From JANQSS01 sp965249735 (GTDB lineage: Bacteria; Bacteroidota; Bacteroidia; Chitinophagales; Saprospiraceae): DNA of 64,000 nt. Shown here piece after piece: positions 58,520 to 64,000 of the stretch. Within the stretch, counting starts at the first letter, position 1, and each line of letters opens with the position of its first letter. The notes beneath the pieces were generated by a model. That model searched no databases and was not told the origin of the DNA. It saw only the letters and a program-made list of their open reading frames with translations. A program made the translations under genes and the position numbers. The stretch lies in the NCBI GenBank assembly GCA_965249735.1, contig CBDFMS010000026.1, positions 372,001-436,000 of the forward strand, given 5' to 3'.

Positions 58520-59323
58520 TTATTGAACGATTTGTATGGCAGAATTCATATTTTGAAGCAGCAATACTTTTATCCCTTCTTCATCTTGGTCACGCATATC
58601 GATACCATCCAATAGTTGTCTATAATCTATCAACAATCCGATATCAGCATGGTTGGCACGAATGATGTTAAAGTTACCTTGTTTTCTTGTTTCAGTTTCC
58701 CCTGAATCGGACAGACCAAAACTTCGGGAAAGAGTGTCAGCATTATATAAAACATAGGACATCTTGCATTGATAACGAAGTCCACCCTCCGCTCGCATCG
58801 TCTCATTCAACCAGGGGTGATTACTTTCCAAATTCTCAAGCTCAGTGGTATCTACCGTCTTCCAATGTTGGTTGAAGCCCGCATCAAAAGCGAGTTCATC
58901 AAATTCACCGAAGTCATCAATATGACCGAGAGTTAATTGAAAATTAGAGGCGGAAAGTAAAGTCAGGTCGTCACTGATATATGTCCCTTCTTCTGTTACC
59001 ACGCTGTCAAATACAGATAATCCCTCTGCCCCACCCAATCGTATGGATGATATGTACCATTGAAATTCGGAAAAAACAATGGTGTCCCCTGAGTCCAACA
59101 CAAATTGTTCATCTAATCGAAAATTGACTGTATCCTGATCTATCCAACGATGACTTATATTAAACCGTAAATTGGGGTAATTGCAGTTGGCATTCACGTC
59201 TGCTGTTACATCGAGGTTGATGGCGTTCGGATCAAGACAGCCTTCTTCCTTTTCCAGGCAAGAAGAGAGACCAACGAGAATAACTAAGGTAAATATCAGT
59301 TTAATGCTTAAGAGACTTTTCAT
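58520..59323 (-). CDS. Second, diverged MbnP-like lipoprotein
   Basis: A 267-residue lipoprotein (lipobox 'VGLSSC'). After the anchor there is a 'GCLDPNAINLDVTADVNANC' stretch of the kind 'GCxDPxAxNYxxxAxxDdgSC' common in Bacteroidota surface proteins. The main domain follows the MbnP order: 'LRFNISHRW', 'VFSEFQWYISSIRLGG', 'LGHIDDFGEFDELAFDAGFN', then a Trp-containing 'NHPWLNETM' and 'GLRYQCKMSYVLYN'. It is shorter in the Trp-Gly-Tyr motif than the other copy, so metal binding is less certain. It overlaps the upstream exonuclease gene by 23 nt. It may be a second substrate of the MbnH-like enzyme. Confidence 0.7.
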   Translation of the reverse strand: MKSLLSIKLIFTLVILVGLSSCLEKEEGCLDPNAINLDVTADVNANCNYPNLRFNISHRWIDQDTVNFRLDEQFVLDSGDTIVFSEFQWYISSIRLGGAEGLSVFDSVVTEEGTYISDDLTLLSASNFQLTLGHIDDFGEFDELAFDAGFNQHWKTVDTTELENLESNHPWLNETMRAEGGLRYQCKMSYVLYNADTLSRSFGLSDSGETETRKQGNFNIIRANHADIGLLIDYRQLLDGIDMRDQDEEGIKVLLLQNMNSAIQIVQ

Positions 59324-60125
59324 ATTCCTCTAATAATTCCTTCGTTAATTGTTTTACCTGAACACCAAATTCTTTATTTTGTATCCATTGGTAATACGAC
59401 TTATCTTCATATAACGTCTGAGCCACCGGTCTTCCCATGTATTTTCCAAAATTAAATACAACAGTACCCTGCGGATTATATTTTAATCGATGCGTGACAT
59501 CCAAAATTTCCTTATTTGTGGTAAAACCAGAAAGTGATTCAACGTCAGCTTTGATCGGACTTTCCTGAAGATTTTCTTCAATCCCATAATCCACTCCTTC
59601 GTAACGTTTGATTTGACCAGTCAGGACTTCGGCAGTCGCACGAACATCAGCCAGGGCATCATGGGCATGATCCAGTTCTTTGTTACAATAAAATTTATAG
59701 GCCGCAACTAGTGTGCGCGGCTCCATTTTATAAAATATTTTTTGCACGTCAATCGTCCTGCGATTCTTTAAATTAAAATCGAGACCATTCCTGGCAAATT
59801 CTTCCATTAACATCGGAATATCAAACCGGTCAGAATTATATCCCGCCAAATCGGCTTCACCAATAAATTTAAATAATTTTTCAGCCACCTGACCGAACGT
59901 AGGTTTGTTTGCTAAATCTGCCGCGGAAATTCCGTGTACCTGAAAAGCTTCTTCATTTATTGGAACAGCTCCGGGATTTATTAACATATTTAATTCTACC
60001 CCATTTGGATCATCCGGCGTATATTTTATCATTCCAATTTGAATAATTCGATCTCGGATAACGTGCAAACCTGTTGCCTCCAGGTCAAAAAAAACAAGTG
60101 GTTTATCTAATGAAACATTGATCAT
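59301..60125 (-). CDS. DnaQ-like DEDDh 3'-5' exonuclease
   Basis: A 274-residue exonuclease of the DNA polymerase III epsilon type. Exo I is 'LVFFDLEATGL', Exo II 'DLAGYNSDRFDIPMLMEEF', and Exo III 'DHAHDALADVRATAEVL' with the catalytic His and Asp. The C-terminal ~50 residues ('VVFNFGKYMGRPVAQTLYED') form a small extra domain found in several stand-alone exonucleases. It is probably a repair or turnover nuclease rather than the replicative proofreader. The start overlaps the end of the apbE reading frame (ATGA), so it is in the same operon as the copper-type genes without an obvious functional tie. Confidence 0.9.
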   Translation of the reverse strand: MINVSLDKPLVFFDLEATGLHVIRDRIIQIGMIKYTPDDPNGVELNMLINPGAVPINEEAFQVHGISAADLANKPTFGQVAEKLFKFIGEADLAGYNSDRFDIPMLMEEFARNGLDFNLKNRRTIDVQKIFYKMEPRTLVAAYKFYCNKELDHAHDALADVRATAEVLTGQIKRYEGVDYGIEENLQESPIKADVESLSGFTTNKEILDVTHRLKYNPQGTVVFNFGKYMGRPVAQTLYEDKSYYQWIQNKEFGVQVKQLTKELLEEYEKSLKH

Positions 60126-61221
60126 TTAATAAATTTTAATTGAGATAATAATTGTGCTGTAGCAAAATGACTTAATCCTGCTTGATCGGGATGACGGTAG
60201 ATGAAAAATCCTTCTAATCCCGAATGCGCTTCGACAAGCGTTCGGGCACGTTCATACCCCATCGCCATACAAGCTGTTGCATAGGCGTCAGCTGTCGCGC
60301 AGTCTTTTGCCACAATCGTTACGCCCATTAGATCTGAAGGTGTAGCCAGGCCAGTCTTTGGATTAATGGTATGAGCTATTTGTTTTCCCCCGGATGAATA
60401 GTAGTTTCTGTAGTTCCCCGAAGAGGCCATTGCACCATCATCCAACACAATACTTGCATATAACTCTCGTAGTCCGGCAGAGGTGTCCGGATAATTAATA
60501 CCTAGCGTCCATATCTTGCCTTCTTTATTTCGACCGTGTGTGATTACTTCTCCGCCAATATTGACATAGTAATTTTTGATCGCGTTTGCATTAAAATATT
60601 GTCCGATTAAATCTACCGCATAACCCTTTGCAATTGCACTCATATCCAACTCGACATGGGGTTGATTTTTCTTCAAACAATAGGCATTATCATTTATTTT
60701 CTCTTGCACGAGAGCAAACCCGGTAAAAGATAAAATTGAGTCCAGCACCATTTTATCCGTAACCGGAGGAGTCAAATTCTTTTTATAACCAAAGCCCCAG
60801 TAATTAACCAAAGGCATCAACGTCGGATCAAAATAACCATCAGTCGCATTCACCACATCTGCTGAATAGGACATAAGTGTTTTCATATGAAATGATTTGG
60901 CATCATTCCATTGACAGACAAATTTCTTCCTTTGAAGAATTAAATTCGCTGATAAAGGATGAGGGGTATATATGTTGATGCAGTTTGATTGACCAAATCG
61001 AGCAAGCTGTCGACCGCAAACTGGAATTTGCCCTCATCATCTGTACCGGTAAAGACACACTCATAAGCTGTCCCCATTGTGGGTCCACCAATTTTATTAA
61101 AGGTGGTCGAATCAACTCCCGACCGACACGATACCATAACTCCCAGAACCAGACACACCAGGACCGTCTGACTAAAGCCAGAAATCAATGTATCACGAGA
61201 TGGTTCCAAAATCTTATTCAT
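60122..61221 (-). pseudogene. apbE: FAD:protein FMN transferase (ApbE), broken by two frameshifts
   Basis: Three frames together give one ApbE. Frame 1 (61221 down to ~60964) has a lipoprotein-like signal and 'GGPTMGTAYECVFTG', ending at 'ASTYIP'. Frame 2 (~60962 to ~60930) continues 'SSFISEFNSS', the expected ApbE sequence. Frame 3 (~60925 to 60122) continues 'WNDAKSFHMKTLMSYSADVVNATDGYFDPTLMPLVNYWGFG', then 'AMASSGNYRNYY' and 'AHTINPKTGLA', all conserved. The breaks lie at a run of four C (60963-60966) and around 60921-60930; each needs one base removed. ApbE attaches FMN to Thr in redox proteins of the envelope. Either the gene is dead or the assembly has base errors here. The C-terminal catalytic half is intact. 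Confidence 0.82.
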
Positions 61222-61224
61222 GAA

Positions 61225-62050
61225 TTACGCACTTCTAATATTGCTTCTTCCTGAACACCCATGCAATTGAATAGGTTTTTGTCTTTTTCTCAGTTGCATA
61301 TTTAGAAATTCTACTAAAAGTGAAAAGGCAATAGCAAAAATAAAGATAGCCTTTGGGAATTGCACCGATAGAACTGCCTGCAACTTCAATATGTGACAAG
61401 TGGGCTCCTTCAGCAATCAACATGAAACCGATCAATATTAAAAATGATAGTCCCAGCATCTGAATAGATGGATGTCGATTCACAAAACTCCCGACAGGAC
61501 CGGCAAATAACATCATGATCACAACAGAAGCGACAACTGCCACGATCATAATGACAAAGTTGTCAGTGAGACCAATGGCTGTTAAAATAGAATCAAAGGA
61601 GAAAACGATATTGATCAAAGCGATTTGAATGATAACATTCATCAAGCTCTTTTTCACTTTGGAGTCATCATCAGCATGTGCCTCCTCGCCTTCCAGTTTG
61701 TGGTGAATTTCTGATGTGGACTTATATAAAAGAAACAATCCACCTAATACAAGAATAATGCTCTGCCCCGTAATAGCGCCTTTAAAAAAACTCGTATTAA
61801 TGTGATAAAATGCGTCTTGTAAGGACACTAATAAGGATAAACCAAAAAGCAAAATGATACGGAATACCATCGCCAGTATTAATCCAATATTACGTGCTTT
61901 GCCCTGATCTTCTTTTGCCAGTTTATTAGCAGCTATCGAAATGAAAATGATATTGTCTATTCCCAGTACGATTTCCAGAAAAGTCAATGTGAGTAGACTC
62001 ATCCAAACTTCCGGTGCCGCAAAATCTGGCCAGATGATTAAAGACATCAT
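61225..62050 (-). CDS. TerC-family membrane protein with C-terminal frameshift
   Basis: A TerC/Alx-type integral membrane protein, linked to metal (Mn or Ca) transport and tellurite resistance. Conserved 'FLEIVLGIDNIIFISI', 'ALINIVFSFDSILTAIGL' and 'FLILIGFMLIAEGAHLSHIEVAGSSIGAIPKGYLYF' are present with about seven helices. After 'GYLYF' the frame runs into unrelated residues and stops at 61235. Removing one base from the A-run (61336-61340) restores 'AIAFSLLVEFLNMQLRKRQKP' and a normal tail ending at 61225. So either the last helix is truly lost or a homopolymer error is present. The gene is first in the minus-strand run ahead of apbE, whose start is 3 nt after the restored stop. Confidence 0.87.
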
Positions 62051-62321
62051 AATTTTATAAACTTATTAGGGTAGCAAGATTACGCGATTTTTTGCACTAT
62101 TCCAGCTACTATTTTAGGATTCTTTACTTGTCATAGAACGGCATTCAATGCCTTGAGTTACTCAATCATTTAGTCTACAATTTGTTCCGTCCACCAAGAC
62201 ATTGGACAAGTTGCTGGATAATCATGGTCTAGCTCGTAATCATCAATATCCCAGGAATTCCGATAAATACATGTAGATTAAAATATTCATCCCTAATGGT
62301 CTTCCATCATCGCGATGAATT
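62051..62321. other. Intergenic region upstream of terC
   Basis: No gene is visible. It should hold the terC-operon promoter on the minus strand; I see no box that I can assign with confidence. Confidence 0.45.
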
Positions 62322-62352
62322 AAAAAAGCCCGAAAGCAGAAGCGATCGGGCT
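62322..62352 (-). terminator. Terminator cut off from its gene by the IS element
   Basis: On the minus strand AGCCCGA pairs with TCGGGCT over a 12-nt loop and is followed by six T. Without the insertion sequence it would lie about 23 nt after the stop of the T9SS protein gene at 63694, so it is most simply that gene's original terminator. Confidence 0.75.
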
Positions 62353-62406
62353 CAATTTATAATTTTGTCCCGTCCTAAAATAAGTTGACATAAAAACGAC
62401 TTATTA

Positions 62407-62805
62407 ATGAAAGGATCAAAAGAGCCGAAGAAAAGGCGAACACAGAGAGATTACAATTTAGGCTTTAAACTGGCAGTTATTTCGCAAGTGGAAGAAGGCG
62501 AAATGACATACAAGCAAGCACAAAAGGCATATGGGATACAAGGCCGCAGCACTGTTTTGATGTGGTTACGGAAACATGGTACCTTGGATTGGACAAAACC
62601 AAGTATTCATTATATGTCAAGTCCAAAGCGGAAAGAAACGCCTGCACAAAAGATCAAACGTTTGGAGAAGGAGCTATCAGATGAGCGATTGAAAAATGCG
62701 ATACTAAATAAGATGATAGACATCTCTGATCAGCAATATGGTACGTCACTTAGAAAAAAGTATTTACCCAAACAATCCAAATTATCCGAGAAGAGAAACA
62801 AGTAA
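62407..62805 (+). CDS. IS3-family transposase OrfA
   Basis: A 132-residue OrfA. The N-terminal helix-turn-helix ('LGFKLAVISQVEEGEMTYKQAQKAYGIQGRSTVLMWLRKHG') should recognise the inverted repeats. A leucine-zipper-like coiled coil ('IKRLEKELSDERLKNAILNKMID') follows and serves for multimerisation. The gene starts 17 nt inside the left inverted repeat region. Within its last codons lies the slippery A-AAA-AAG at 62754-62760, allowing ribosomes to pass into OrfB. Confidence 0.92.
   Translation: MKGSKEPKKRRTQRDYNLGFKLAVISQVEEGEMTYKQAQKAYGIQGRSTVLMWLRKHGTLDWTKPSIHYMSSPKRKETPAQKIKRLEKELSDERLKNAILNKMIDISDQQYGTSLRKKYLPKQSKLSEKRNK
62754..62760 (+). promoter_or_regulatory. Programmed -1 frameshift site A-AAA-AAG
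   Basis: In the OrfA frame the codons are AGA-AAA-AAG, giving the heptamer A-AAA-AAG exactly in the zero frame, the classical IS3 slip site. Slippage by -1 leads into the OrfB frame, which is open from 62754 onward. Confidence 0.85.
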
Positions 62806-63644
62806 GTTTATCAAGATGTTGTCGATTGTTTGGGATAAGTAGACAGGCCATATATCAAGCCTACAGTAGATCAGTTAAACGGTTGGAAAAGAATTTACAG
62901 ATTAAGTCAATGGTACAATCCATAAGGATGGAAATGCCTAGGATTGGCACGCGAAAGTTATACTATTTGCTTAAGCCTCAAATGGAACGATTGGATATCA
63001 AGATGGGCAGAGATGCTTTGTTTGCCTATTTACGTTCAGAGAATATGCTAATAAAGCGTAAAAAGAATTACACAAAAACAACGGACTCCAAACACTGGTT
63101 AAGAAAGTATCCAAATCTAATGAAGGAAGAAGATGTAGAGAGAACAGAACAAGTATTTGTAAGTGATATAACCTACATCAAAAGCAGAGAAAGGACGCAT
63201 TATCTTTCCCTGGTGACAGATGCATACAGTAGGAAGATAATGGGCTACAAGCTTAGTGATGATATGAGTGCTGAAAATGTGGTTCAAGCTCTGAAAATGG
63301 CTCTAAAACAACGCATAACTAACAATCCATTAGTCCATCATTCGGACAGAGGGCTACAGTATTGTTCTTCGATCTATCAAAACGAATTAAGATCCAGGTC
63401 AGTAACTCCATCAATGACAGAAGGATATGATTGTTACCAAAATGCTCTGGCCGAAAGAATCAATGGAATTCTTAAACAAGAATTTCTTATACACAGATGT
63501 AACACTGGTAAAGAGTTAGACAAACTCATCAATGAATCCATTAACACATACAATGATAAAAGACCGCATTTGAGTTTAGGTATGAAAACACCTAATTTCG
63601 TTCATGAAAAAACCAGTGAGGAAAGCCCCACTGGTTCAATTTAA
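62760..63644 (+). CDS. IS3-family transposase OrfB (DDE, made by frameshift from OrfA)
   Basis: The catalytic part of the transposase. The frame is open from the slip site, giving 'IIREEKQVSLSRCCRLFGISRQAIYQAYSR', the normal start of OrfB; the TTG at 62826 is only the first possible independent start. The DDE triad is visible: Asp in 'VFVSDITYIKS', Asp in 'HHSDRGLQYCS' and Glu in 'NALAERINGILKQEF'. An HTH_21-like segment ('RIGTRKLYYLLKP') precedes the core. The OrfAB fusion should be the active transposase. The last codons (63607-63636) also form a terminator-like hairpin read from the other strand. Confidence 0.92.
   Translation, partial: VFTQTIQIIREEKQVSLSRCCRLFGISRQAIYQAYSRSVKRLEKNLQIKSMVQSIRMEMPRIGTRKLYYLLKPQMERLDIKMGRDALFAYLRSENMLIKRKKNYTKTTDSKHWLRKYPNLMKEEDVERTEQVFVSDITYIKSRERTHYLSLVTDAYSRKIMGYKLSDDMSAENVVQALKMALKQRITNNPLVHHSDRGLQYCSSIYQNELRSRSVTPSMTEGYDCYQNALAERINGILKQEFLIHRCNTGKELDKLINESINTYNDKRPHLSLGMKTPNFVHEKTSEESPTGSI
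63607..63636 (-). terminator. Outward-facing terminator-like hairpin inside the IS end
   Basis: On the minus strand AACCAGTG pairs with CACTGGTT over a 10-nt loop, followed by a T-run. Transcripts entering the IS from the T9SS gene on its right would meet this first. It lies within the last codons of OrfB. Confidence 0.55.
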
Positions 63645-63693
63645 TCTTATCCAAAAACTGTCAACCTATTTTAGGACGACTCATTTTTCTTTT

Positions 63694-64000
63694 CTATCGA
63701 ACCAGCTTTTTGGTAAACGCCTTACCGCTTTCATCGATCAATTGTAAGACGTAGACGCCTTGTGGATAATCAAATATTAGCTGGTTCACCATGTCTACCT
63801 TTTCATTTTTCATCACTTCCCTTCCTGACAGATCATAGATGCTGATAGATTTGATCGTACCAGCATATTCACTCAGATCAATTGTCAGATTATCTCGAAC
63901 CGGATTCGGATAAACATGAATGGAAGCAGATTGGGTGGGTTCGGCCTTGGTCGCAACGTTGCGCTCCAGCACAATAGAAACATTATCTACGGCTGCTTCA
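63694..64000 (-). CDS. T9SS type A sorting-domain protein, C-terminal end (runs off window)
   Basis: The last ~100 residues of a secreted protein whose N-terminal part lies beyond base 64000. The frame is open to the edge; the GTG at 63972 is internal, not a real start. 'AAVDNVSIVLERNVA' looks like the end of a carbohydrate-binding or jelly-roll domain. It is followed by a linker and a type A sorting domain ('HVYPNPVRDNLTIDLSEY', 'SISIYDLSGREVM', 'YPQGVYVLQLIDESGKAFTKKLVR'). This domain sends the protein through the type IX secretion system, where it is cleaved and attached to the cell surface or released. Ten bases after its stop the IS element begins. Confidence 0.9.
   Translation of the reverse strand, partial: EAAVDNVSIVLERNVATKAEPTQSASIHVYPNPVRDNLTIDLSEYAGTIKSISIYDLSGREVMKNEKVDMVNQLIFDYPQGVYVLQLIDESGKAFTKKLVR

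Larger units (their letters stand above)
62366..63683 (+). mobile_element. Complete IS3-family insertion sequence (1,318 bp)
   Basis: Terminal inverted repeats are clear: CGTCCTAAAATAAGTTGACA at 62371-62390 matches the complement of 63659-63678 at 19 of 20 positions, and both ends begin with TG as in IS3 elements. The flanking bases are TTT on both sides, a possible 3-bp target duplication. It encodes OrfA and OrfB, which are joined by a frameshift signal. The element is intact, so it may still be active. The target was the gap between a T9SS gene and its terminator. Confidence 0.9.

Noticed and set aside
60903..61115. Separate small gene of 70 codons
   Set aside because: Its useful part ('YPSSFISEFNSS') is the middle piece of the frameshifted apbE; the rest is out-of-frame translation.
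61225..61416. Separate small membrane gene of 63 codons
   Set aside because: It contains the restored C-terminal helix of TerC and is not an independent gene.

Overview
The window looks like chromosomal DNA from a Bacteroidota bacterium, most likely of the Saprospiria/Lewinella type. The signs are type IX secretion (T9SS) sorting domains of both the gliding-motility type (2270..4936) and the type A 'YPNP' kind (63694..64000), paired FG-GAP/ASPIC-UnbV lipoproteins, a one-protein hybrid two-component sensor, YYWVGG and HYR repeats in a giant secreted protein, TAnnTTTG promoter-like boxes instead of E. coli -10 boxes, and few Shine-Dalgarno sequences. There are no tRNA or rRNA genes and no CRISPR.

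Layout. 1-5.1 kb (minus): the 5' part of an alpha-2-macroglobulin-like gene, a YjbR-like protein overlapping a FAD oxidoreductase, a large T9SS protein and the SRP RNA. 5.4-14.5 kb (plus): gyrA, then two paralogous ~1,100-residue FG-GAP lipoproteins 4 nt apart. 14.6-16.3 kb (minus): pabA/trpG and holA. 16.8-38.8 kb (plus): one 7,321-codon gene for a giant secreted protein made of five ~440-530 residue YYWVGG units, SprB/PKD modules, about 27 copies of an 80-residue HYR-like repeat with foreign domains set inside some copies, and a terminal beta-helix. It ends in a strong terminator and is followed by a hybrid sensor kinase/AraC regulator. 44-47.8 kb (plus): surE, a small membrane protein, lpxB and an ABC-F ATPase. 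48.6-53 kb (plus): a tightly overlapping trio, TPR/YaiO outer-membrane barrel, processive GT2 synthase and GH26-like hydrolase, which reads as a synthase-dependent exopolysaccharide system. 53.2-56 kb: CvfB-like RNA-binding protein, aldo/keto reductase, proC. 56.6-62 kb (minus): terC, apbE, a DnaQ-like exonuclease, two MbnP-like lipoproteins and an MbnH/MauG-like di-haem peroxidase, closely packed as one operon; terC and apbE carry frameshifts. 62.4-63.7 kb: a complete IS3-family element with an A-AAA-AAG frameshift site, inserted between the stop codon of a T9SS protein gene and its terminator.

The best candidates for something little described are the YaiO-GT2-GH26 cassette, the MbnP-MbnP-MbnH copper-type module without a visible methanobactin precursor, the giant protein in which HYR-type modules host inserted propeller, lamin-tail and jelly-roll-like domains, and a structured element with twin 17-bp repeats and a terminator at 56.27-56.44 kb. 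All functions are read from sequence motifs without database searches.
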